DNA of 64,000 nt from Lepidostoma basale (GCA_022606425.2 JAHDVF020000729.1:186001-250000); one strand, 5' to 3'; shown: positions 1 to 10,305, counted from the stretch's first letter. Numbers and translations: made by a program. The notes: generated by a model not told the origin, from the sequence alone.

Positions 1-160
1 ACTACCTAACCATAACGCCGCTCTCCGAAATGTTAGGATTAAAGAATAAATGTCCACACTGTTCTTTCCTTACATACTTCTTTCGATTCATACATCGTAT
101 CATGCACGCACGTCAATTTCTCCGATGCCTCATGTGAGAGGCATTTAATTTTTGATCGTG
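1..160 (-). mobile_element. LINE family E, 3' end fragment
   Basis: On the minus strand this reads as the degenerate 3' end of family E: the GCATGACACGATG-like and GCCTACCCC-like segments are present but mutated. It runs off the window edge. Confidence 0.7.
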
Positions 161-162
161 CT

Positions 163-290
163 ATCACCTTTGCAATATCATTTATGAAGAGGGTGAAGAA
201 GAGTGGGCCTAGGTTTGAACCTTGTGGCACCTCTGAATTTACAAGAAAAGGTTCCGATTGAAAAATTCCATTAAGGGACAATTTTTTTGC
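163..290 (-). mobile_element. Jockey-like LINE reverse transcriptase fragment
   Basis: The minus strand encodes VPQGSNLGPLFFTLFINDI, the conserved finger/palm block of non-LTR reverse transcriptases (GVPQGSxLGPLLFxLYINDL in jockey and CR1 types). Only about 40 residues remain, fused to the family E debris on its left. It is a dead fragment. Confidence 0.8.
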
Positions 291-318
291 AAATATACAT
301 ATATTATTATTTTTTTTT

Positions 319-500
319 AACGTAAGTCCCGCATGGACGTGGGAAGGGCCTAGGGAGTGCACGAGTGAAGCTGACGAAAGGCGCCGCTGCGCCTATAACA
401 ACTTCGGGTAAGCGGAGGGAGCCCTCTATGGCTAGGCCATTATGAAAAAAGGCCTACATCCAGCAGTGGAGAGACAGCTAAAGGGGAAAAAGAAGAATGT
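319..500 (+). repeat. Interspersed repeat G
   Basis: A segment starting CGTAAGTCCCGCATGGA and containing GAAGCTGACGAAAGGCG recurs at 62036-62145, with a weaker copy at 5430-5560. The end reads GGCCTACATCCAGCAGTGGA, a phrase common at lepidopteran LINE 3' ends, so it is probably a LINE 3' region or a SINE using one. Confidence 0.6.
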
Positions 501-784
501 TATCACATACCGATCCATGAAGATGTGTCTTCAGTAAGGACAATGGGGCTCTCTATGGAGTCCAATTGGGGAAGCAGCGTGGCAGAATATCCCGAAGTCA
601 TTCCTGCAGAGAGAGTGGCTATTATGGACCCAGTTGCAGCAAGAGTCTGAAAATTAATTAAAAAAAACGTGTTCTTGAATAAGCAAGTTTGTAACGGTTG
701 GTAGAATTATGTTTTCTGAAATTTTGGGTGTTTTCGTGTTTGGGAGATCGTTGAAGAATTTTTTTTTTGTTTTTTTTAAACTAA
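501..784. other. No recognisable feature
   Basis: Mixed-composition DNA followed by an A/T-rich run at 650-780. I see no ORF or repeat that I can name. Confidence 0.5.
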
Positions 785-1586
785 CTTAACTAACTTACCA
801 TCACGCCGTCTCCCCGGAGGGGTAGGCAGAAAGAATGGAACGCCACACTGTTCTGTCCGGACATACTTCTCTCGCTTCCTCTACATTCATACATCTTGTC
901 ATGCACGCAAGTCGATTTCTCCGACTCCTCACGTGACCGACATTCAATATTTGATTGATTTGATCGTGCCACGTTTTCCTCGGCCTTCCTCTATTTCTAG
1001 CTCCGTTCACGCCGTTTACATATACCTTCTTTACCATTCTGTCTTCACTCATTCTTTTCATGTGTCCAAACCATCTTAATGAACCTTTCCTTATTTTGTT
1101 CATAACACTTTCATTCGCACCACATTCACTTTTTATACTTGCATTTGTCACTCTATCATATACAGATTTGCCACACTCTTAGAGATCTCATTTCTACTGC
1201 ATTTATTCTACTTTCATCCTTCTTTTGCCAGTTCCATGCTTCACTTCCATACATAAGGGTCGGCACAAGAACACCATTGTGCACTGCCATCTTAGCTTTT
1301 TTGGATAGGCTTTTGTTTGCAATGACAACTTTAAGTGCACCATTTATTCTGTTACCTGCCCCAACCCTTCTTTCAATATCCTTCTCCACCCTCCCATCCT
1401 TTGTAAACATACTTCCTAAATAAACAAATTCATCCACTTGTTCCAGATTTTCACCGTTTACACTAATGTTGCAGACTGTCATGCTTCCTTCTTTTTTGAA
1501 AATCATTACCTTGGACTTATTCACATTCATCATCAAATGTGAATAAGTCTAAGGTAATGATTTTCGAAAAAGAAGGAAGCATGATT
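785..1586 (-). mobile_element. LINE family E, 5'-truncated copy with snap-back end
   Basis: The minus strand encodes, in two frames, the thumb and C-terminal part of the polyprotein (YLGSMFTKDGRVEKDIERRV, LMYGSEAWNWQKKDESRINA, SLRWFGHMKRM, SAYPSGETA). It ends at 785 in the CTAACTTAACTAAC tail. At its 5' end, 1481-1530 is repeated as an inverted copy at 1534-1583. Frameshifts make it non-functional. Confidence 0.85.
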
Positions 1587-1685
1587 TTTTTATTTAATTT
1601 ATTTTTTAAATAACCCAATTGGGTTATATGGATACATTTTTAGCTCTTACTTTTAATTATGTAGTGTTTCAGATATTTTTTTAAA

Positions 1686-1960
1686 TTAAGTTGTAGTGAG
1701 ACTCCTTGTGTCTTTTGGTAGTTTATTGTAAAGTTTCAGTCCATTGTTCAATATCCTTGATTGTCCTGTCTTAGTTCGTGCAATCGGTAAGTGATATCTG
1801 TCACAGTTCCTGGTCCAGTGTCTGTGTATGTCTGAATTTTTAGTTAATTTGTAGCTGCTGTCTGTTGTCTCTTGCATGGTCATTCTGTGTACAATTTTAA
1901 AGGCCTCATATTTGGTCAGGTCTGATATGTCCATTTGTTTTGTTTGTCTGTATACTTGTA
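1686..1960 (-). mobile_element. CR1/L2-like LINE C-terminal fragment
   Basis: The minus strand encodes YHLPIARTKTGQSRILNNG followed by LKLYNKLP. This matches the extreme C-terminus of CR1/L2-group polyproteins, where a G/NxLP block follows the reverse transcriptase. About 80 residues remain; a 3741-3960 fragment has the same motif. Confidence 0.6.
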
Positions 1961-2260
1961 TGGTCGGGGTAAGATAGTTAATGTTATAAGCTAATTTTAT
2001 TATTTTATTTTGTTGTCTTTGGAGTCTGGAGATGTCCTTTTGGTTTCCTGTCTTCCAGAAGGGAATCGTATATGTCAGTCAGCTTTTGACATACGCTTCG
2101 TACATCATAACTTTTTCTTTTCTTGGTATGTAATTTTGTATTTTGTAGAAGAGGGAGTATAGCGTTAAGAATAATTCTAATAATCTCTCTTATTCTGGTG
2201 TTCCTCACGCCATCTCTTGAAGTCATACCCATCATCCTCAGTGTCTTCATCTTGGAAATC
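1961..2260 (-). mobile_element. LINE D'-like fragment and unassigned DNA
   Basis: The minus-strand peptide MKTLRMMGMTSRDGVRNTRI (about 2190-2250) matches the MKTLRTIAGKTLMDRVRNTR block of family D' at 19529. The remaining part is not recognised. Confidence 0.5.
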
Positions 2261-2315
2261 CTCAGAACTTGAGTAAAATAATAATATAAATGCAGTTACG
2301 TTTAATAGTATTTAC

Positions 2316-2597
2316 CTGTCTAAGAAGAGGAGAAAATCTTTGGTTAGTAGTTGTGCTATTTGAGACTAATGTTTCTTCCTTCTCTTTTTGGCTGAAGGCA
2401 TCCGTGGCTGTCTTCTCGAATACGAGAGACATGTTCTTTTTCAAATTGGACATGTTGGAATTCTGCGTCGGCACCATTTCTAGACTTTTTGAATTTGGAA
2501 AGTCATCCATTTGCAATTTCACCCCGCTCGCGCCGCCATTTTGATCGGCGTCCATTTTGAATTTGATTTATATTCGGAGTATTTGGCCGCCCGGTTT
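2316..2597 (-). CDS. First coding exon of an unrecognised host gene
   Basis: The exon is bounded by an acceptor (tttaattgtttcag before 2597) and a donor (CAG/gtaaat after 2316). The start codon is at 2555-2553 and an in-frame TAA lies 15 bases upstream, so this is a true N-terminus. It encodes 80 residues starting MDADQNGGASGVKLQMDDFP and ending TTNQRFSPLLRQ, and leaves in phase 0. The peptide is hydrophilic, rich in Ser, Thr, Asn and Lys, with no signal peptide or membrane segment, so it looks like a disordered cytosolic N-terminus. An untranslated exon should lie to the right and the rest of the gene continues left, outside the window. I do not recognise the family. It lies downstream of ATP13A on the same strand. 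Confidence 0.7.
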
Positions 2598-2745
2598 CTG
2601 AAACAATTAAAGACATACATTTGATTGTTTTCTTTGTATCAAGTTAACTTCAATCATTTTAGAAAAGTTAATATAAAGTTGGGAGATATGTTTAAAAAAA
2701 AGCGAACCAGGATCTGAAATATATTTAATTAATGAATTATTTCAA

Positions 2746-3482
2746 CAGTCCTCGTGGCATTCCGTGGATACGTGATACCCAGTTGGAGGATTTGGATTAT
2801 GCTGATGACCTCTGTTTGCTCTCGATAAACCGGGTGGATGCAGAGCAGAAGCTGTGTAGAAGATGCATGAAGATGCATGAAGCTGCATGAAGATGAGGAG
2901 GAGGCAAACGTAGGTCTCAAAAGTAACGTGCCCAAGACAGTAGACCTACGAGTGTCCACAAATGACTCCACCCCAATCTTGCTCCACGGTATCCCCCTTG
3001 TGACCACGACCAGCTTTTGATACCTCGGTAGTATGATATCGGGATCGAGATGCGGCCAGCAGACTCAACAAGGTAAGGGGAGCTTTCTCTGTACTTCACC
3101 CTGTATCTCTACCGCGGACGTTATTGGATAACTCCAGGTGTTTATAAATAGGTGCCTTCGCTCAATATTCAAGATCTTTTGGCCCCAAACATTGTCAAAT
3201 GCCGTTCTCTGGACCATGGCAGGCGAAAAGCCAATTAGAGAACAAGTCGCTAGACGCAAATGGCAGTGGATCGTTCACACCCTGAGACGAACCCAGCCTG
3301 CACTAGACTGGTCTATGGGGGGAAAGAGGAAGCGAGGCAGACCTAGAGCCACCTGGAGAAGAGCCCTACAGGATGAGATCAAAGCAGCAGGCCTCACTTG
3401 GGATGATGTTAAGCGTCAGGCATGCGATAGAGTCGGGTGGAGAAGGTTTCTTGAGGCCCTATGCACCATGGAGGTGTGACAG
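2746..3482 (+). mobile_element. LINE family A (RTE-like), RT to C-terminus
   Basis: The plus strand encodes LEDLDYADDLCLLS, the reverse transcriptase catalytic YADD box. After degenerate sequence comes the C-terminal region EQVARRKWQWIVHTLRR, RKRGRPRATWRRALQDE and LTWDDVKRQACDRVGWRRFL, ending LEALCTMEV with a TGA. This layout is usual for RTE-type endonuclease/reverse transcriptases. The catalytic part is frameshifted and the 5' half is missing. Minus-strand relatives lie near 10.9, 25.4 and 40 kb. Confidence 0.85.
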
Positions 3483-3744
3483 GACAAGAAGAAAAATATG
3501 TAATGTGTACTAGCTACACAACATCGATAGCAGAAGGTTAAACGTTTATTTTAAGTTAAGTGACATGTTTTGACACTTGTTCATAGATAATTTCATATGC
3601 ATCACAATAGTCAGGTGATTATGTAAAGATTACTTTAATAGTCCTTCAAATATAGATATACTTAAAGGTGTCATTAACACACAAGGCAGATAACATGACG
3701 TCACGTCCTACGTTCCAAATTTGAAATAAAACATTATTTTAGTT
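3483..3744. other. No recognisable feature
   Basis: AT-rich DNA without an ORF or a repeat I can name. Confidence 0.5.
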
Positions 3745-3960
3745 TAACTATAAAAATCCGGAGCCAATATGACTATTTGACGAAAGATCGTAATAGATTC
3801 CGACTCCGGAGACCCTGGCTTGAAAGTACAGAGAAATGTGTTTTTTATAGAGGATTCAAATCATATAACGAATTGCCTAATGAGGTAAGAGATGCCGGTT
3901 CTCTCGCGATCTTTCGTCGAAAATGCTTTCAATATGTTCTAAGTACCGATATTTAATGTT
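3745..3960 (+). mobile_element. CR1/L2-like LINE C-terminal fragment
   Basis: The plus strand encodes FYRGFKSYNELPNEVRDAGS and then FRRKCFQYVLSTDI before a stop, the typical xNxLP C-terminus. It is followed by an A/T-rich stretch that ends in AAATAAATAAATAAATA at about 4062-4076, plausibly its 3' tail. Confidence 0.65.
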
Positions 3961-4075
3961 TTTGTTGTTTTTTTCATTTGCGATTTTTATATTATTAATT
4001 GTTTATAAAATACTGTTTTTTAAGTTGTAAAATGTTCCTGTTTTTTTTATAACTTTATTAAATAAATAAATAAAT

Positions 4076-4345
4076 AGAGTGCTGTTGAAAGATAGAAAGA
4101 TCTCATATTTGGATCATGTGCTAAGGGGAGAAAAATACCACCACCTTGGGTTGATATTGATGGGTAAAGTTGAGGGATGTCGGGAAGTTGTTAGAAGGCA
4201 TCTGTCCTGGCTGCGGAACATCAAAGATTGGATAGGAATGACCAGAGTACAGAACCTGTTCCAAGTGGCGCAGGACAGAGATGCCTTTGATGCAGTGATC
4301 GCCAACGTTGGGAGGAACTGACACGGCACAAAATGAAGAAGAAGA
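4076..4345 (+). mobile_element. LINE family B, 3' fragment
   Basis: It encodes HVLRGEKYHHLGLILMGKVE and NLFQVAQDRDAFDAVIANVG before TGA ACACGGCAC. The same C-terminus occurs at 11690, 38485 (minus) and 57440. Only the last 80 codons are left. Confidence 0.8.
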
Positions 4346-4500
4346 TACTTTAACTGTATCGTAACGTGTAACGAAGGTCCCGGATTCGATTCCCGGCAAT
4401 GGCAGTGTGATTGTCATGCTATATTTGGTCTGGTGTAGAACTCACGTGACAATAAAATGGCGATAGATTAGCTATCTATCACATGTCATGAGAATCAATA
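4346..4500 (+). mobile_element. SINE1, head-truncated copy
   Basis: It contains the tRNA-type B box (GGATTCGATTCC, near 4381) and the SINE1 body with TTTGGTCTGGTGTAGAACTC and CGTGACAATAAAATGGCGAT. The A box and the LINE-like 3' tail are missing. Confidence 0.75.
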
Positions 4501-5213
4501 TGCAGTAGAACGTCGTTTATCCGGACTAATTGGGACCGGAGGTTTGCCGGATACCGATTTTCCGGATAATAATTCTGTTTTTGAAAATTTGGTTTAGTTC
4601 ATGTGGTGCTCCCGTGAATTTGGAGATATTTCGTGTATAAGTGAATTGTTTTGGTCAATTTGATTGTTGCCGCACTTTATAATAGTTAATTGTGACACGT
4701 AATACGTTTGTACTGTTTTGATGTCAAAATTATACAAGTTTTTTCGTTTATATAAAAAATTTTGACAGGTGTAAAAATAATTTTTTCATTTGTTCCAATG
4801 ACAATTTGAATGATTTCTTCAATATTCTTTTAAAATTCTTGCTGGTGTTGGTTGGTTTTAAGTGCCTAATTACTGCCAAATAAAAAAAGTGGATACGTGG
4901 AACATTAATTAAATTATATAACAGCTAATTTAAAAAACGGTGGATACGTGTAACATAAATTAAATAAACACAAAAGTCCGGATCGTCCATGTCAACATGT
5001 GCAACATCGGAAAAACATTATGTGTTATTACATTATGTGCTAAATTAAAAAAACGGTGGATTCGTGGAACATAATTTAAATAGACAAATGTGCACCATCT
5101 AAAAATAACATTTTGTATTAAATTATTTTTATTTTGTTATTTTATTTTATATCATAGTATTTTATATTATTTGTTTTAGATTTATTTTGCGGATGTTGGA
5201 AGATCGAAGTGTG
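4501..5213. repeat. Possible pogo/Tigger-like end and degenerate subrepeats
   Basis: CAGTAGAACGTCGTTTATCC at 4503 followed by CCGGATA motifs resembles a pogo/Tigger terminal repeat, but I do not find the opposite end. From 4877 to 5100 a phrase like AAACGGTGGATACGTGTAAC recurs three times at uneven spacing. There are no ORFs. The CCGG-rich motif appears again near 19230. Confidence 0.35.
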
Positions 5214-5372
5214 CGCGGGAGATGCCTATTGGTGGCGATGAGGTTCGCAACCCATCACACCGCGTCTCCCGCGGGGCGAAAAGAGAAGGATGGAGTGCCG
5301 CATCGGTTAAAGTGTGACAGTCCATTCTTTCTGCCTACCCTTTCGGGGAGACGGCGTGATGGTTAGTTTGTT
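5214..5372 (+). mobile_element. SINE2 (chimera ending in LINE E 3' end)
   Basis: GGTGGCGATGAGGTTCGCAA begins a roughly 140-bp unit that ends in family E's 3' end (CTTTCTGCCTACCCTTTCGG, then GTTAGTTTGTTAG). The same junction is found at 36482-36640 and 59203-59340. GGTTCGCAACC resembles a pol III B box. Confidence 0.7.
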
Positions 5373-5429
5373 AGTTATGTACACACGTAATCTCGAATAA
5401 ATAATGACACGTTGAAACTCGAACACAGT

Positions 5430-5560
5430 GGGAGACTGACTGTCCGTAGGGTGCGGGGGAGAGCGAGAGGGACTGGCCTAGGAAGTGTATGAGCGAGGGT
5501 GGCGAAAGGGCCTCGCTGCGATCTATAACGGTCTCGGGTACGTGGTGGAAAACCTTCTAG
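5430..5560 (+). repeat. Interspersed repeat G, diverged copy
   Basis: GGCCTAGGAAGTGTATGAGC and GGCGAAAGGG match repeat G at 319-500 at low identity. From 5561 to 5824 I see only AT-rich unassigned DNA. Confidence 0.45.
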
Positions 5561-5824
5561 GTTTTATACAAAAAAAATCTAGTGTCAATTTTGAAATGGT
5601 TTTTGTACAAACCATTTCTAATATGAGAAACAACAGAAATTATTTAATATGTTACTGAAATAACGCACCGAACACAAGGCAATTTGGGTCAATGTTGGGT
5701 GCTACGAATTATGTATTTGATTATGTGGAGTTATTTTAAATTACTCATAATTAAAACTGGGCATTGGATATGGATAAACAAATTAATTTTTAATTGTTCG
5801 TTCGTTCGTTAAACAGTGTAACTC

Positions 5825-5935
5825 GTGATAATTAACTAATCAACTAAACATCACGCAGTTTCCCCGGAGAGGTAGGCAAAGAGGATAAACCACCATACTG
5901 CTCTGCTCTGCTCTACATTCATACAGTATTCTTAT
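5825..5935 (-). mobile_element. LINE family E, 3' end
   Basis: The minus-strand 3' terminus (CATCACGCAGTTTCCCCGGA beside CTAATCAACTAAA) carries the usual tail and only about 100 bp of element. Confidence 0.65.
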
Positions 5936-5939
5936 TCTT

Positions 5940-6480
5940 CTCCGGTGTTACAACCCTTGGTGGGTCTTAGGGCCCTCTTCTTTCTGGTCTTGCTGTCTTC
6001 CACCTCCCAGGCTTGCTGCTCCAGGACCCGACAGTCTGCCATGGCACCATTGCAGTGTCATCCTGCCGATGCTTCTTCGCCCTACTGGATTGTCATACAA
6101 CACTCTTTTGAGGAGCTCCAGATTCCCCGTGCGGGGCAAGTGCCCTTCTTCTTTCTTCTTTTTCTTCCTCGGCCTATTCCCGTCCACTCCTGGACAAAGG
6201 CCTCCTCCATTCGCTTCCATGTCACTCTGTCTTGTGCAGACTGCATCCAGGTTATTTCGACGTGTCTGTTCAGATCATCCTTCCACCGTAGTTGCGGTCG
6301 CCCTGCACTTCTCTTTGCCGTCCACGGTCTTCTTGTCCACTTTTCACCTGAGCTTCTGGCTATGTACCTGCCCATTGCCATTTTAAAGTCGCCATCCGGT
6401 GGATGATGTCAGTGACCTTTGTTTTTTCCCTTACCGTATCGTTTCTGACTCTGTCTCTTAGGCTTATTCCTAACATGGCT
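5940..6480 (-). mobile_element. RTE-like LINE C-terminal fragment (family H)
   Basis: The minus strand encodes GRYIARSSGEKWTRRPWTAK, then SAGRPQLRWKDDLNR, QDRVTWKRMEEAFVQEW and GLCPGVDGNRPRKKK. A DNA-binding-like, Arg/Lys-rich C-terminus that ends in AFVQEW is standard for endonuclease/reverse transcriptases of this group. It is split over several frames and is therefore dead. Confidence 0.75.
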
Positions 6481-6860
6481 CTTTAGGTCACTCGTAGTTT
6501 CTCGGCAAGTGCCCTAGCCAGCGCAGTCTGTTAATCTTTATAAACTTGACCACGCTGACGTCCCGGTATAGATCGTAGAGCTCTGTGTTGTATCTCCTTC
6601 TCCACGTCTGACCATCCTTAATGGGTCCGAAGATTCTGCAGAGGATCTTCCTTTCGAAGCAGTTCATCTTTACTTTTTCATGTTTAGTGAGTGTCCAAGT
6701 CTCTGAGGCATATGTTAGAACTGGTCTCATCAGCGTTTTATACAATGTGGTCTTTGTCTTTCTGGACAGTAAACGCGACTTTAAATGCTTATTTAGGCCA
6801 AAGTAGCATCTGTTTGCTGTGAATATCCGATTTCGAATTTCTTCACAGACATAATTAATT
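6481..6860 (-). mobile_element. LINE fragment (family I)
   Basis: The minus strand encodes LMRPVLTYASETWTLTKHEK and WRRRYNTELYDLYRDVSVVK, then RLRWLGHLPR. This is the thumb/C-terminal connection region of another non-LTR family, next to and in the same orientation as the family H fragment. Confidence 0.75.
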
Positions 6861-6869
6861 TTTAGGAAA

Positions 6870-6975
6870 TTGAAAATAGCTTTGTTTGATTTACAAAATA
6901 TTTAAAAAAAACACGACATGTTTCGGAGGATACTCCATCTTCAGGCGTGAAAATATAATAAAAACTAAACAAAGA
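6870..6975 (-). repeat. Hammerhead-ribozyme-like repeat
   Basis: Reading 6950 to 6911 on the minus strand gives CTGAAGA, a GGAG/CTCC hairpin, GAAAC, then ATGTC and GTGTTT. CACGC before the core can pair with GTGT after it. Flanks match 23330-23425, and a copy lacking the hairpin is at 7915-7940. The order CUGANGA-stem-GAAA-short palindrome-UC is that of type I hammerheads; activity is inference. Confidence 0.5.
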
Positions 6976-7066
6976 AAGATTAATATAAAAACGCATTTAA
7001 AATTCAATACAATAATTCTAATTTAAAAATTAACCTGGGCTATTTTTTAAGGTACCTATTATACTA

Positions 7067-7347
7067 TTAGGTGTATAACTTTGCTTCCGCCGTTTTGCAA
7101 TAGATGGCAGTAGCGGTAAGTGGTAGTTGGAATAAATAGATCATAGATGTCATACAATAAGCTTAAGTATTTGTAAACATAACGCCATCGAAATATTAGT
7201 CGATTTGTGTCTGCATCATAAAGTTATTCCCGATTAAACATGTCAGCTTACGAGCCAAATTCTCGTCATTTGCGGGAGGTTTTAATTTTATGCTTCAATA
7301 TGAAGAAAAAACGGAAAAAAACGGCGGAAGCAAAGTTATACACTTAA
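7067..7347 (+). mobile_element. Mini-mariner: internal deletion derivative
   Basis: The left end TTAGGTGTATAACTTTGCTT, the untranslated leader and the first transposase codons (ATGTCAGCTTACGAGCC at about 7240) match the right part of the mariner at 29822-31103 almost exactly. About 1 kb is then missing and the sequence jumps to the opposite terminal repeat, ending at 7347. A TA dinucleotide flanks both ends. It can only be moved by an enzyme supplied in trans. Confidence 0.85.
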
Positions 7348-7349
7348 TA

Positions 7350-8120
7350 ATAATAATAATATTTTTATTATCAGTAAAAACTAATAAATAATATTAAAGA
7401 AAAAATTCAACGAAAAATATTATTACTACTGATAAAACAAAATATTAGAACTTATAACAAATACACCGGGTTAATTTTAAAATTTGAATTATTGTTTCGA
7501 GTTTTAAATGCGTTTTTACTGGATTTTCACCCATGGTGGGTGATTAATTCATGAGATTTATATTTCTAAATATATATCTAAATTTCATATCTAAACAATG
7601 CGCTAATGGCGATAGCCTTCACATTGTGTTAATAAAGTAGTTTGCTAAATGCTAAAAATCAATCTTAATAGATGGCCAATTGAAACTGACATGTAAAGAT
7701 AAGTATAGATTTGGAGCATATATACAACATCCAAAAATTTGTCATGCATGATCATAAACAAATGTGGAATGGGGAATGTTGTAATTACATAAAGCGTGCG
7801 CTTAACCCAACCAATGACAGGTCATAAGTCCTGTAAACACCTTGATCATCCATATTCAGTTTCCAGTTTGCATCTTCGTCTCTATTGAGATACAATTAAA
7901 TTTTTATTATATTTTTACACCTGAAGACATGTCGTGTTTTTAAATATTTTTAAATATTTTTTGAATTAAACAAAGTTATTTTTAAGGATTAATTGTATCT
8001 CAATAGAGACGAAGATGTAAACTGGAAACAAAATATGGTAGTCGAGGCGTTTACAGGACTTATGACCTGTCATTGGTTGGGTTAAGCGATCGCTTAACCC
8101 AACCAATGACAGGTCATAAG
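7350..8120. repeat. Family J palindromic repeats, first cluster
   Basis: Phrases such as TCGTCTCTATTGAGATACAA, CCAACCAATGACAGGTCATA and GCGATAGCCTTCACATTGTG recur here and in five other clusters. A perfect 62-bp palindrome centred on GCGATCGC lies at 8059-8120. A hairpin-less hammerhead-like remnant (CACCTGAAGACATGTCGTG) sits at 7918-7936 between two inverted J arms. Confidence 0.65.
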
Positions 8121-8460
8121 TTCACCAATAGGACTAAGATCACCAATAGGACTAAGAACCTTCTTAGAGCAGCAGAAATAAGCCCTATGCTCCATCGCAG
8201 GCAAAACCTTCAGAGATCGCATCAGAAATGAAACGATAAGGTCTGTCTGTGGTGTTGAGGACATAGTAAGATGGGGAAGAAGCAGAAGGCGCTTTTGGAG
8301 AGACCACGTGGAATGCATGAAGAATACAAGAATTGCAAAAAAGATGAAATCCCAAGCAGCGAGAGATTACCAGGAAGACCGCCAAAAGATGGAGAGATGG
8401 CTGGACATCAATCATCCCAGGACAGCTCTTATAGTTACAGCGTTATATCCGCTCTGCCTA
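8121..8460 (+). mobile_element. LINE D-like fragment
   Basis: AACCTTCTTAGAGCAGCAGA and AGACCGCCAAAAGATGGAGA match the fragment at 43915-44285 and, more weakly, family D (LLRVAEMR..., GRPPKRWRD). It is frameshifted throughout. From 8461 to 8739 I see nothing identifiable. Confidence 0.65.
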
Positions 8461-8739
8461 CGCCTATGCGCCTTTCTATTGTACAGCATCACTTATGCAT
8501 CACACGAGGAAATACAAAATATTTCGAGGAAATATAAAATATTAAATTGCGTAGTCAGGAAACTTAACGTATAACCTTGAAGCTACAACAAATTCATAAT
8601 TTTAATTGAATGTTAAAAATATCATTAATTTTCATATGAAATCGTGATTTAATTTTGCATTATGCATAGTTACGTACACTAAAAAAAACATTTGCAAAAT
8701 ACTTCAACAAGGGTTTATAGTTTTTTATACAATAATATT

Positions 8740-9660
8740 AAAGGATTAATTGTATCTCAATAGAGATGAAGATGTAAATTGTTTTCTGGGAACAGAATAA
8801 GAAGGGCGATACGGGGAATGTTGTTAACATAAAGCGATCGCTTAACCCAACCAATGACAGGTCATAAGTCCTGTAAGCGCCTCGATCACCATATTCTGTT
8901 CCCAGAAAAACAATTTACATCTTTAATTGTATCTCAATAGAGACGAAGACGCAAACTGGAAACTGAATATGGATGATCAAGGTGTTTACAGGACTTATGA
9001 CCTCTCATTGGTTGGGTTAAGCGCACGCTTTATGTAATTACAACATTCCCCATTCCACCTTTGTTATTATGATCATGCATGACAAATTTTTGGAAGATGT
9101 GTATATACTTCAAATCCATATCTATCTTCACGTGTCAGTTTTAATTGTCCATTTATGTAGATTTGATTGCACTTGTGAATCTTTTTTCAAGATTAACCTA
9201 TACAACCGACCCACTAACGCCATCTATGGAGAATGATTTTCAGCATTTAGCAAACTGCCTTATTAACACAATGCGAAGGCTGTTGCCTATAAACGTATTG
9301 TTAGAAGCCGCCAGGAGTATTATTCCATTCTATATGCCAAAGAATTGACCAGAAAATTACAAATATTTGTGAATGTATACTTATACTTGTATACGAAATC
9401 CTGGATTTTCACCAAAGGGTGGTTAATTCAAATTTAATTGTTTCTCAATAGAGACGAAGACGCAAACTGGAAACTGAATATGGATGATCAAGGTGTTTAC
9501 AGGACTTATGACCTGTCATTGGTTGAGTTAAGCGCACGCTTTATGTAATTACAACATTCCCCATTCCACCTTTGTTATTATGATCAATTTACATCTTCGT
9601 CTCTATTGAGATATAATACAATTAATCCTTTAAAATGATTAACCCACAATGAGTAAAATC
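8740..9660. repeat. Family J palindromic repeats, second cluster
   Basis: At least three J segments lie in alternating orientation, with ATTGTATCTCAATAGAGACG at about 8748, 8930 and 9438. The 8748-8920 unit is an inverted repeat with arms around TTCTGGGAACAGAATA. The conserved internal block 9180-9290 (CTATGGAGAATGATTTTCAG) recurs inverted at 24530-24600. From 9661 to 9885 nothing is recognised. Confidence 0.65.
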
Positions 9661-9887
9661 CAGTATTTGTATACATTCAAAATAATATAAAACTCGTTAT
9701 AAAATATTTAAAACAGAAAAAAATACGTTTTATACAAGTTTCAATATATTTTATGGAAGTAATATATTTCGCCTTGTATGTGTATTATAAAATGACATTA
9801 TTTAATAATCTCCTAGCAAGGGAAATATATCATTGAATGCAAGCATTTTATGTAGCATGTTGCCAGACTGGTAGACGGTATTTTTCT

Positions 9888-9995
9888 TCCGTTCCTGTGT
9901 CAGGTCCCCCCAACGTAAGCGATCACTGCAGCGAAGGCATCTCTGTCCTGCGCCACTTGGAACAGGATCTCAACTCTGCTCATTCCTGTCCATTA
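9888..9995 (-). mobile_element. LINE family B, 3' end
   Basis: GTGTCAGGTCCCCCCAACGT followed by GCATCTCTGTCCTGCGCCAC is the complement of family B's last codons and stop. About 100 bp remain. Confidence 0.7.
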
Positions 9996-10004
9996 TTTTA
10001 GATT

Positions 10005-10305
10005 TTACAATGAAGAAGTTCTTCAAGGAATCGAAGGAGGAAGGCACCTGCTCAGGACCTTGTCCGAAAGGCGTGCAAAATGGATCGGCCATGTGATACG
10101 TCAAGAAGGTCTCTTGCATGCCATAATGGAGGGTATGACCGAGGGGACAAACTCTAGGGGACGCCCAAGCCGAGAGTACCTGGAGGACCTGTTGGTGGAC
10201 GTGCGCTGCTCATCATATGCAGATTTCAAAAGAGCTGCACAAGACAGGGAAGAATGGAAGAGAAGAATAGAATAAATTGCTGCAAACCAATATGTGATTG
10301 AGGTG
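10005..10305 (+). mobile_element. LINE family C, C-terminal fragment
   Basis: It encodes GGRHLLRTLSERRAKWIGHV, then EGLLHAIMEGMTEGTNSRGR and LLVDVRCSSYADFKRAAQDR before a stop. A second copy with a defined target duplication is nested in the Tc1 element at 55234-55694. Confidence 0.8.

Noticed and set aside
5945..6406. 153-codon plus-strand ORF
   Set aside because: It is the antisense shadow of the family H LINE fragment, whose minus-strand peptides are recognisable.
9145..9348. ORF with TPSMENDFQHLANCLINTMR, similar at 24450-24632
   Set aside because: Shared peptide suggested a coding family, but the flanks and other frames are equally conserved, so it is repeat J sequence rather than protein conservation.
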